Below, in pieces: positions 10,122-17,682 of a DNA stretch of 46,838 bases; within the stretch, counting starts at the first letter, position 1; the number at the start of each line of letters is the position of its first letter. The stretch comes from a bacterium (GTDB lineage Bacteria; Ratteibacteria; UBA8468; B48-G9; DSTR01): positions 1-46,838 of the forward strand of contig JAKPFT010000010.1 in the NCBI GenBank assembly GCA_029551285.1. Reading direction: 5' to 3'. The notes under the pieces are model-generated. The model saw nothing but the letters and a program-made list of their open reading frames with translations. It ran no database searches and was not told the origin of the DNA. The translations under genes were made by a program, and so were the position numbers.

Positions 10122-10658
10122 ATGGGCTTTCTTCAGATCGTGAAGGAACGTTACAGTGTCAGAAGCTACCTGAACCGCCCTGTGGCCCGGGAAGTTCTGG
10201 AACGCTGTTTTGAGGCGGCCAGGCTGGCTCCCTCGGCCTGTAACCAGCAACCGTGGTATTTTATCGCCGTGGAAAACCCTGTTCTGCGTCAGCGGCTGGG
10301 TGAAGCTGCCTTCTCCGGTATCTATGCCATGAATCGGTTTGCCCTGACCGCTCCGGTGCTGATCGTGGTGGTGAGCCGAAGAACAGTTAATCTGCCGGGT
10401 TTTGCCGGAAGATTGAGAAAAACCCCGTACAACCTGATGGACGTGGCCATTGCCTGTGAACACTTGATTCTTCAGGCTGCAGAAGAAGGTTTGGGTAGTT
10501 GCTGGCTGGGCTGGTTTGACGAACGGGCGGTTAAGAAAATTCTTCGCCTTTCTCCCTTAGACCACATCCCTGCCTTAATCAGCCTCGGCTATCCTGAGAA
10601 AAAGGACAGACCTCCCTTACGGCGCAAATCACTTGAAGAAATCAGAACCTACCGATAA
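10122..10658 (+). CDS. Nitroreductase-family flavoprotein
   Basis: A 178-residue FMN-dependent oxidoreductase of the nitroreductase fold. The N-terminal flavin phosphate site reads KERYSVRSYLNRPV, followed by RLAPSACNQQPWYFI, and the C-terminal flavin contact is EEGLGSCWLGWFDE. Family members reduce nitro compounds, quinones or flavins with NAD(P)H; the true substrate is unknown. ATG 10122 is preferred over GTG 10116 because the strong GGAGGT at 10112-10117 is placed correctly only for the ATG. It stands alone between two minus-strand units. Confidence 0.9.
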   Translation: MGFLQIVKERYSVRSYLNRPVAREVLERCFEAARLAPSACNQQPWYFIAVENPVLRQRLGEAAFSGIYAMNRFALTAPVLIVVVSRRTVNLPGFAGRLRKTPYNLMDVAIACEHLILQAAEEGLGSCWLGWFDERAVKKILRLSPLDHIPALISLGYPEKKDRPPLRRKSLEEIRTYR

Positions 10659-10702
10659 GCTTTGCCCCTGCTGCCAGAAGAAAAAACCTTCTCATGCCTG
10701 AA

Positions 10703-11800
10703 TCAGTAGTCTCTCAGAGAAACTGCCGTTTCCACAAAAACCCGGTAGTTTCTTTCAGCATGGGCTGGTAACTTCGCCCAGGTCGTGGGTGAAGAAGTGG
10801 GACAGAGAATAAAACCACCACCAGGTTTACCCTGAGCCACAGTTTCCACCACCAGTTGTCTCATCTCTTCAGGCTGCAGACAGTCAAAAGCGCTATCTTC
10901 TACATTGCCTTCCAGAGCCATTCTTCCTGCACAGATAGCCTTAGCTTGCCCCAGCGTAATTTTGCCCACCGGGGGTGGCTCAATCGGATTGAGACAATCC
11001 ACTCCCAACTCAATAAATCCTTCCAGCACACCGGACATATCACCGTGACAATGAATCCAGACCAGTTTGCCGGCTTCATGAATCAACGCGGCCAGCCGCT
11101 TGTCATAATCAACGACAAATTCCTGAAAATCTTTTACTGAAGCCAGCGGTGGAATACACAATTCCGGACCCACCCAACCGTAGGCGTCACCGAGGTCATG
11201 CGCCAGATAGTGTTTCACCAGTCGTTCCAGATACCTGAAGGAACGGCCGATCATCTCGTGTAACAACTGCCGGTGGTCGTAAAGCCAGTAACCAAAAGTC
11301 TCGGAACCCATCAAACGCTGAACGAAGTACATGGCCTCATCAATTCCGACCATCAGCAGCGCTCGTTCCCCGGTCTGCTTTTTCAGTTTCAGGTATGAAT
11401 CCACAGCCGGCAGTTCAGTCTCTTCTGGCAGGGAAAGAAATTTTTCGGCATCTTCGGGAGTCTCCAGCAGGTATTTCACATGCCGGCCTGGCGAACCATC
11501 AACAAACGAGCGGAAAACTTCCACCAGTGGCCCCTTCGGCGTTTCCCAGATAGTCCTTACTTCCTGTTCCCCGTTTTTCACCGGTCCTTTTTCCACCCGG
11601 CGAACTATCCGGGACTCCGGCCATTCTTCCGCATTCGGGCTCCAGTGGCGGAACATCTCCAGTTCGTATTTTTCGGTTAAGTAATAAAGGGTTTTCCAGT
11701 CATCCCGGGGAGTCAGCGGGTCAACCCCCCAGAGACGGATGGGCATGCGGTCAACACTCTCTCTTCTGAAGACCCTGATTAATCTCTCCCGACAGGTCAT
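10703..11800 (-). CDS. Uroporphyrinogen decarboxylase-fold protein (MtaA/CmuA-like)
   Basis: A 365-residue TIM-barrel protein of the UroD superfamily, opening with RERLIRVFRRESVDRMPIRLWG and with VWIHCHGDMSGVLEGFIELGVDCLNPIEPP in the second half. The HCHGD and NPIEP segments are typical of the non-heme branch that includes corrinoid methyltransferases, rather than of true HemE, and no other heme genes are nearby. A His/Cys zinc site is only partly visible, so methyltransferase activity is not certain. ATG 11800 is used instead of TTG 11812 because GGAGGT lies four bases in front of it. It is divergent from a Gfo/Idh gene with overlapping promoters. Confidence 0.8.
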   Translation of the reverse strand: MTCRERLIRVFRRESVDRMPIRLWGVDPLTPRDDWKTLYYLTEKYELEMFRHWSPNAEEWPESRIVRRVEKGPVKNGEQEVRTIWETPKGPLVEVFRSFVDGSPGRHVKYLLETPEDAEKFLSLPEETELPAVDSYLKLKKQTGERALLMVGIDEAMYFVQRLMGSETFGYWLYDHRQLLHEMIGRSFRYLERLVKHYLAHDLGDAYGWVGPELCIPPLASVKDFQEFVVDYDKRLAALIHEAGKLVWIHCHGDMSGVLEGFIELGVDCLNPIEPPPVGKITLGQAKAICAGRMALEGNVEDSAFDCLQPEEMRQLVVETVAQGKPGGGFILCPTSSPTTWAKLPAHAERNYRVFVETAVSLRDY

Positions 11801-11824
11801 TGTCACCTCCAATGCGTACTGGTT

Positions 11825-11853
11825 AATTTAACACGGCTGTCCACTGTTGACAA
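11825..11853 (-). promoter_or_regulatory. Promoter of the UroD-like gene
   Basis: On the minus strand: TTGTCA (11853-11848), a 17-base spacer and TAAATT (11830-11825). Its -35 box overlaps that of the divergent promoter at 11847-11875 because TTGACAA reads TTGTCAA on the other strand. Confidence 0.5.
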
Positions 11854-11875
11854 AGAATTTTCCTGATGGTATGAA
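11847..11875 (+). promoter_or_regulatory. Promoter of the 11911 Gfo/Idh gene
   Basis: TTGACA 11847-11852, a 17-base spacer ending in TGG, and TATGAA 11870-11875. The predicted start is near 11882, and an AGGAGGGG Shine-Dalgarno follows just before ATG 11911. Confidence 0.65.
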
Positions 11876-11910
11876 AGAGGGAAGTTTTTTCTAATAACCC
11901 AGGAGGGGAA

Positions 11911-12942
11911 ATGGCATTATTTAGGAGACCAGACGAGATCAAGGTAGGAGCGATTGGTTACGGTGGCGCTTTCCGCATGGGCAAGTACCATCTGGACCTG
12001 TGTGCCCGGGCCGGCATGACCCCAACCGCGGTAACCGATATTGACCCCAGCCGGCTGGAAGAAGCCAGGAAGGATTTTCCTGGAATTGAGACCTATTCAT
12101 CAGTAGGGGAGATGCTGAGGAAATCAGCCGTTACCCTGGTAGTTATCATCACTCCCCATAATACCCATGCCCGGCTGGCCCTTCAGTGTCTGAAAGCCGG
12201 CCGGCACGTGGTCACAGAAAAACCCATGGCTATCACCACCGCCGAATGCGACGCGATGATAGCTGCGGCTCGCTCCAGGAAACTTCTTCTTTCCACTTTT
12301 CATAACCGGCACTGGGACGGATGCATTCTGGAAGCCGTTAAGAGAATCAAGGCCGGGACCATCGGTGATGTCTTTCGCATTGAAGCCCACATGGGAAGTT
12401 ATGGTCAACCAAAAGACTGGTGGCGTTCTTCCCGAACCTTTTCCGGAGGAATTCTTTATGACTGGGGTGTACACCTGCTGGAATATTCCCTGCAGATTAT
12501 TGACTCAGAGATTGTGGAGGTCACCGGGCTGGCCAAGACCGGCTACTGGGCCAGCCATACAAAATGGGGCAAAGACACAAATGAGGATGAAGGTTTTGCT
12601 GTAGTCCGCTTTGCCAGTGGCGCCTGGTTAACTCTGACCATCAGCCATATTGACTCCAACCCCAAAAAAGGGCAACTGGAAATCACGGGCACCAGGGGTA
12701 GTTACATCATGAGCGGGGCTGAATATGAGATTATTACCCGACAGGACAATGAAACCATAATCACCAGAGGACCTAACCCACCATCAGAGCAACAGCGTTA
12801 CTACGAGAATATTGCTAACCATCTGGTGAAAGGCGAAAAACTGATTATCACTCCGGAATGGGCTCGCCGGCCGATTCACATCCTTGACCTGGCCTGCCGG
12901 AGCGCCAGACTGGGCAGGTCTTTGAAGGCAAAGTACCACTGA
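11911..12942 (+). CDS. Gfo/Idh/MocA family oxidoreductase
   Basis: A 343-residue dehydrogenase-like protein. The N-terminal Rossmann fold reads VGAIGYGGAFRMGKYH, and the canonical EKP motif is in HVVTEKPMAITTAECD. The HNRHWDG segment and the catalytic-site region GGILYDWGVHLLEYSLQI match the usual HxxD-type helix of the family. It likely oxidises or epimerises a sugar or cyclitol with bound NAD(P). ATG 11911 follows a strong AGGAGGGG. It is the only plus-strand gene among neighbours on the other strand and is divergent from the UroD-like gene. Confidence 0.9.
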   Translation: MALFRRPDEIKVGAIGYGGAFRMGKYHLDLCARAGMTPTAVTDIDPSRLEEARKDFPGIETYSSVGEMLRKSAVTLVVIITPHNTHARLALQCLKAGRHVVTEKPMAITTAECDAMIAAARSRKLLLSTFHNRHWDGCILEAVKRIKAGTIGDVFRIEAHMGSYGQPKDWWRSSRTFSGGILYDWGVHLLEYSLQIIDSEIVEVTGLAKTGYWASHTKWGKDTNEDEGFAVVRFASGAWLTLTISHIDSNPKKGQLEITGTRGSYIMSGAEYEIITRQDNETIITRGPNPPSEQQRYYENIANHLVKGEKLIITPEWARRPIHILDLACRSARLGRSLKAKYH

Positions 12943-12987
12943 GAGCGTGCGCCATAGATCTTTCCGGAGCAGCTTTGTTTTCAGTGT

Positions 12988-14094
12988 TCACCCAGGAATA
13001 AAGGTGTAATCCACGGGTACTGGTTGGCCGCTCAGCAGGGAACTTTCACAGGCAAAAACAACGGCCATGGTTCTGGCGCTATCCGCAGCCGTCATGAAAG
13101 GTGGATGAGCTTTCCTGATTCTTTTTACAAAATCCATGAAGAAACCACGGCTGTCGTGATGAAGAGAATTCAGGGCAAGCCCCTGATAGGACTCGGTGCG
13201 CTTCAATCTGGTGTTGCCCTCCCTGCCGGCGAAATAAACTATCTGAATAAAGGAACGCCAGAAATCGGCCCTGATGCCTCCCTCAGAGCCAACCACTTTT
13301 ATCCCGTACTCATGCCCTAATTCTGGCTCCATCCCCGGAGTTTCTACTGGATGAACCCCGAGATGCTGAATTGTGGTCAGTTGAGCCAGTTTGCCTCCGG
13401 GGAAAAAACAGAGCGTACAGGCTGGTTCCCGATAACCACGGTGCCAGCCATCCGGCCCGCGCAAATTTGGCGCCGGTACCGCCAGAACTGATTCCGGGTC
13501 CAGACCCATGTAATACCGGAAGAGATCAAGACGATGACAGCCTTCCTCAATAAAATACCCGCCGACCATAGCCGGGTCGCCCCGCCAGTCGCCCGGTTTC
13601 TTAACAAAGCCCACCCCGCCGCAGTTGTGAACGAAATGGATGTTCATCACCTCGCCTATTTCTCCGGCTTCAATGATTTCTCTGATTCTCCTGGACATCA
13701 GAGAATAACGCATCTCAAAGTTAATCTGGCAGACCCTGCCACTTTCCCGTTCTGCCTGAAGAATAGCAGATATTTCCGCCGGGTTCATACCCATCGGCTT
13801 TTCCGAGAATACGTACTTTCCGCTGTTCAAAGCCGCAATGGCTACTTCTGCGTGGACGAAATTGGGCGTGGAATTAACCACCAGGTCAATATCTTCCCGG
13901 GCCAGCAATTCACGGTAATCCTGATAAACAGGAACCGTCAACTCCGCCAGCAACCTTTTTCGTTTTTCCTCCGCCACTTCCGCCACCGCCACCAGGGTTG
14001 TCTCCTCACTGCTCAAGACAGTCCTGACCATTCCCGAGCCGGCCCCTCCACCGGCTCCCACCACACCAACCCTCACCTTTGCTGTTGTCTTCAT
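12988..14094 (-). CDS. Gfo/Idh/MocA family oxidoreductase
   Basis: A 368-residue protein. The Rossmann motif is VGVVGAGGGAGSGMV at residues 8-22, EKP is in YVFSEKPMGMNPAE, and the catalytic-domain helix contains EEGCHRLDLFRYYMG with the usual His and Asp. It has no lipoprotein or Tat signal, so it should be cytosolic. A TATAAT lies 23-28 bases before the ATG and AAGGCGGA gives the ribosome site. It may be transcribed alone or continue from the long minus-strand block upstream. Substrate unknown. It is one of four divergent Gfo/Idh paralogs here. Confidence 0.9.
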   Translation of the reverse strand: MKTTAKVRVGVVGAGGGAGSGMVRTVLSSEETTLVAVAEVAEEKRKRLLAELTVPVYQDYRELLAREDIDLVVNSTPNFVHAEVAIAALNSGKYVFSEKPMGMNPAEISAILQAERESGRVCQINFEMRYSLMSRRIREIIEAGEIGEVMNIHFVHNCGGVGFVKKPGDWRGDPAMVGGYFIEEGCHRLDLFRYYMGLDPESVLAVPAPNLRGPDGWHRGYREPACTLCFFPGGKLAQLTTIQHLGVHPVETPGMEPELGHEYGIKVVGSEGGIRADFWRSFIQIVYFAGREGNTRLKRTESYQGLALNSLHHDSRGFFMDFVKRIRKAHPPFMTAADSARTMAVVFACESSLLSGQPVPVDYTFIPG

Positions 14095-14116
14095 ATATCT
14101 CCGCCTTGTTTAAGTA

Positions 14117-14122
14117 ATTATA
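14117..14122 (-). promoter_or_regulatory. -10 box of the 12988-14094 gene
   Basis: TATAAT on the minus strand at 14122-14117. The -35 position at 17 bases is only T-rich, so the site is weakly supported. Confidence 0.4.
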
Positions 14123-14163
14123 TCCGTAACAGAAGAGAAAAAAAAGGGGCTTCAGGGAAAGGC

Positions 14164-17100
14164 TTATTGCGGGTAAACTTCCAATTCGGACAGGAACAAT
14201 CCTTTATGAGCCACCAGGCGAATCTTTTGCGTGACAACAGGGGGAAAAGTGTGAGCAACAATTTCTTTCCTGTTGTCTCGTACCTCAACAATCGTCTGCC
14301 AGTTACCCGTTTCGTCAGCATATTGAAGGTCGTAATCCTGAAGATTACAGGCTGGGTCATCCCAGTGCCTTGGAAGATAAGATTTCACGACAATCCGGCT
14401 GATGGCCTTCTTTTCCGGTAAGGTGACTTCCAGCCACGGCGAGTCTTTTCCGCAGGGATTATTCCAGGATGGGTTAAGATTGCCATCATACAGAGGAAAC
14501 CAGCAGGTGTGAGGGTCTCCGTCAATGGCAAAATAGGCGTGGTTGAACCAGGTATAATTCTTATTACTTCTGGAAGTGGCTCCGATCTGGGTGGCTTTTC
14601 CGTCGGGAAGTCTTGCGGGCCGGCCATAGGCTAAGTTACCCGGGATACTCTGGTAAGAAGGGGTTTCTGCAAAGAACGGGTCTTTCAAAAGCTCCGGGGC
14701 TTTACTTTTTTTCCGTTCCCTCGCGGTGGTATAAATCACCACCTCTCCTCTTTTGAGTGTATCCTGAAATTTTCCCCCGACCACCGGAATGGCCCTTTCC
14801 TCTGACCAGGACCACACCTGGCTGGTGCCAATCTTCGCCGGGAGAGTAACAGTGATGGTTAACGGTTCTTCTCCAGACCAGGCGGCAAAAAGGAAAATGT
14901 CTTTTCCAGACTGCTTGGCTCTCCAGTGAAAATTTTTCTCCGGCACAGGCGCAACAGTTATCCCTTCTGCTTCCGGAGCAGTCAGAACTGGTTCCAGCGA
15001 AGCCATTTCGCTGGCAATCGCCCTGACCCCTTCCCATAGAGAAGGGTTCATCCTGGGATTGGTATAGTCGTGCCAGTATGCCCAGAAGTAAATACCACCT
15101 GCTCCTTCCATAAAAGCACCCCAGACCAGATACCTCATTTCTTTGTAGGTCAGGAACCGACCAACATCTCCATGGGCCCAGTACCCACCCCAGAAGTACT
15201 GGGGCCAGAAGAAAAAGGGCTTTTTGTGGTCAGCCAGAGCTTCCCCGGGTGCGCTGGGAATTTCCGATAACTGACAGAGCTGGACTATGTTTCTAATCCA
15301 GGCCAGCCTCCCTTCCAGACGATTATAGTTTTCTGTTTCTGAGTTCTTATACAGAGGATAGGAGTACGAATGTCTTTGAAAGATATCAGCAATATTGTAA
15401 AGAGAAGTGAAACCGGTGCCTAACTCACCATTACAGGAAATAGGATGATATGGGTCCTCCTCCAGAAGGGCTTTGTATAGTTCTTCCTGCGCCTGGCTGT
15501 ACCCCATTTCCTCGTTAATGAGCCAGGTAAAGATGGCCGGATGTGTTTTTATTTCTCTGACCAGTGCTGTCATGTCCTCAATTCGGGAGAGATAGCCTGG
15601 TTTTGATTTCTCCAGAAAATTTCCGATCATACAGGTCGCATTTATCTTGAAACCAAAGCTTGCGGCCTCATCAAAACTTTTTTTAAGGGCCGGGGTGTTT
15701 TTGAACTGGTGGCTAATATCGCAGGTCACAGAATTGAAACCGGCCTCCTTCAGATACTTATAATCAGGAGCATAGCCGTTGTACATCCCGATGGGATAGA
15801 AGGGTTTTCCATCAACGAGCAAGTTACCATTTTCATCAATAAAGGTATAGCCAGGGATCGGTTCAACAATGCGCAGGGGAATTTCTCGGGAATCAAGATT
15901 TCTGGCGCCTGACACAAGGTGCGCTACAATGGCGTACTTTCCCGGCGGAAAAGTCCCTCCTGAAAATGTGTACCTTTTTCCCTGGACTGGTTCTTTCTCC
16001 AATAACAAGAATTTCTCTTTTCCGGTGGAATCCCGGATCAAAAAATTTAGTTTCTTATTCTTCAGGTTTTCTTCCTTTCCATCAATGGCTACCCTGACCA
16101 CAACATCCTTGTCTGTCTGAGAGGTAAACAATGTGTTCCTGTAAGAAGGTTTTTCCATCCGGATGCGGAGACAATCAGCCCCAATAATGGGAAAGATGCC
16201 TGTCATCATCTCCTTCCCTTCCCTGTTCAGAAAACAGACCTTGACACTTGAACCCGGACCCGGGGTTTCTGGTAGCGACAATGTTACTTCCAGGGTGTTA
16301 TCTCCCTTTTTCAGAGAGACATCCCTGGGCGCCGGCGAAAATTGAGAGCCGCCACGAACAATCTCCATCTTTAGAAGTGCCCTGGCTACATCCTGTCTGG
16401 AACTGACATTTATTCTTACGGTAAGGTCAATACCTTCTTTGCCTATCGCGGGAGTAAGACAGACACCCTTAATTTGAAATTCTTCATCAAGGTATTCAGC
16501 CAGCAGTCCCCATTTTTCTTTTTCTGCAGTATTTTTGGACACGGCCGGAGGAGGATAAATTCCTTTTTTGAAACACGGACTTTCCTCTTTAAGGTCAAAT
16601 CTCTTCTCTTCCGGAGCCACAAACATGGGGTCTTCACTGATATCTGTTCCACCAGGGTCAAGACCGGAATAATTTCTTTTTTCGTTTCCCCAGACATCGT
16701 TGCACTTAAGTTCTGTTTTTGTCACTACTTCTGCCTGATAGATTCCAACCGCATTCTTGTTTCTGGGAATATTGGCAACAATGTTGTGTTCTATCAGTGT
16801 TTCAGTCGTCAGGTACTTAGCGTTGCCGCATTCCTCACCGGAGAGATAAATTCCAGAACTGCTGCTGCCATAAATGATATTGCCAACTATTTTTGTGCCT
16901 TTTGCCCGGGCAACACGGATGGCTACCCCGTTGTCATAAAAAAGGTTTCTGGCGATAATGTTGTTATCTGAGTAGCCCGGGTCGCTGGAATGGTAGATAA
17001 AGATAGCGTTTCCGCTGTTGTTGTAGAATTTGTTCTGCACAATCAGGTTCTCGTCTGACTGCCAGAGGCCTACTCCTGTTGAAGAATGGTGAATCGTATT

Positions 17101-17526
17101 GTTTCTGATAACATTATGGTGGGAACCGGCCCACAGAAAAACTGAACCTCCCCAGTAGTTGCCGCCAGAGAGGTCAAAGCCTTCCAGGTGAATGTAGCAA
17201 CCTCTGATGGACAGACAATACTTGTTATACCCCTCGTTAGTTGTATTAATTACCACATTGCCGGTCGCCCTCAGGGTAATGGGTTGTTTTTCTTCACCTC
17301 TGACGTCAACCACTATTCCGCCCTGATAGGTCCCTTCCTGAACCTCAACGACATCACCCGGTTTTAAGTTTTTCACTGCCTGGCTTATTGTTTTCCAGGC
17401 TTCGGTCGGGGTGTTGGCCAGCCCGCTGTTGGTATCATTTCCATCCGGTCGAACATAATATGTCCGGGCATAGCCGAAGATGCCGGTCCCTAAAAAAACA
17501 GCCAGACTTATAACTATTTTTTTCAT
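14164..17526 (-). CDS. Secreted protein: parallel beta-helix, glycosidase-type TIM barrel and discoidin-like domain
   Basis: A 1120-residue exported protein. Residues 1-20 are a signal peptide. About 22-330 form a right-handed beta-helix of the DUF1565/NosD kind (TYYVRPDGNDTNSGL, then repeated N-x-I-x-x-N turns). About 330-570 look like beta-sandwich linkers. About 575-880 form a TIM barrel starting at FIDENGNLLVDGKPFYPIGMY, with Glu672 in LINEEMG as the likely acid/base, and FWAYWHDYTNP further on. About 985-1120 form an F5/8-type-C carbohydrate-binding domain (AIDGDPHTCWF, then WLEVTLPEK). It probably cuts a complex polysaccharide outside the cytoplasm. The barrel and C-terminus are paralogous to the next upstream gene. 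GAGGAGGA precedes the start. Confidence 0.8.
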   Translation of the reverse strand: MKKIVISLAVFLGTGIFGYARTYYVRPDGNDTNSGLANTPTEAWKTISQAVKNLKPGDVVEVQEGTYQGGIVVDVRGEEKQPITLRATGNVVINTTNEGYNKYCLSIRGCYIHLEGFDLSGGNYWGGSVFLWAGSHHNVIRNNTIHHSSTGVGLWQSDENLIVQNKFYNNSGNAIFIYHSSDPGYSDNNIIARNLFYDNGVAIRVARAKGTKIVGNIIYGSSSSGIYLSGEECGNAKYLTTETLIEHNIVANIPRNKNAVGIYQAEVVTKTELKCNDVWGNEKRNYSGLDPGGTDISEDPMFVAPEEKRFDLKEESPCFKKGIYPPPAVSKNTAEKEKWGLLAEYLDEEFQIKGVCLTPAIGKEGIDLTVRINVSSRQDVARALLKMEIVRGGSQFSPAPRDVSLKKGDNTLEVTLSLPETPGPGSSVKVCFLNREGKEMMTGIFPIIGADCLRIRMEKPSYRNTLFTSQTDKDVVVRVAIDGKEENLKNKKLNFLIRDSTGKEKFLLLEKEPVQGKRYTFSGGTFPPGKYAIVAHLVSGARNLDSREIPLRIVEPIPGYTFIDENGNLLVDGKPFYPIGMYNGYAPDYKYLKEAGFNSVTCDISHQFKNTPALKKSFDEAASFGFKINATCMIGNFLEKSKPGYLSRIEDMTALVREIKTHPAIFTWLINEEMGYSQAQEELYKALLEEDPYHPISCNGELGTGFTSLYNIADIFQRHSYSYPLYKNSETENYNRLEGRLAWIRNIVQLCQLSEIPSAPGEALADHKKPFFFWPQYFWGGYWAHGDVGRFLTYKEMRYLVWGAFMEGAGGIYFWAYWHDYTNPRMNPSLWEGVRAIASEMASLEPVLTAPEAEGITVAPVPEKNFHWRAKQSGKDIFLFAAWSGEEPLTITVTLPAKIGTSQVWSWSEERAIPVVGGKFQDTLKRGEVVIYTTARERKKSKAPELLKDPFFAETPSYQSIPGNLAYGRPARLPDGKATQIGATSRSNKNYTWFNHAYFAIDGDPHTCWFPLYDGNLNPSWNNPCGKDSPWLEVTLPEKKAISRIVVKSYLPRHWDDPACNLQDYDLQYADETGNWQTIVEVRDNRKEIVAHTFPPVVTQKIRLVAHKGLFLSELEVYPQ

Positions 17527-17682
17527 GCTTCCTCCTCAGTTGGTGAAGTTCCTGACAAATGGGTTGCGCTTCTCACTACATCTGTGACGTCTCTTCCCGT
17601 CGTTGATGAACCGGGCATGAAACCAGAGATTACCTGCCCGTGATGGAAGGTTTTGCTCACAATTCCACCCATTCCATACCTT

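Noticed and set aside
13534-14421. Long plus-strand frame of 295 codons
   Set aside because: It is antisense to a clear Gfo/Idh gene and the end of the beta-helix glycosidase, and its product resembles no family.
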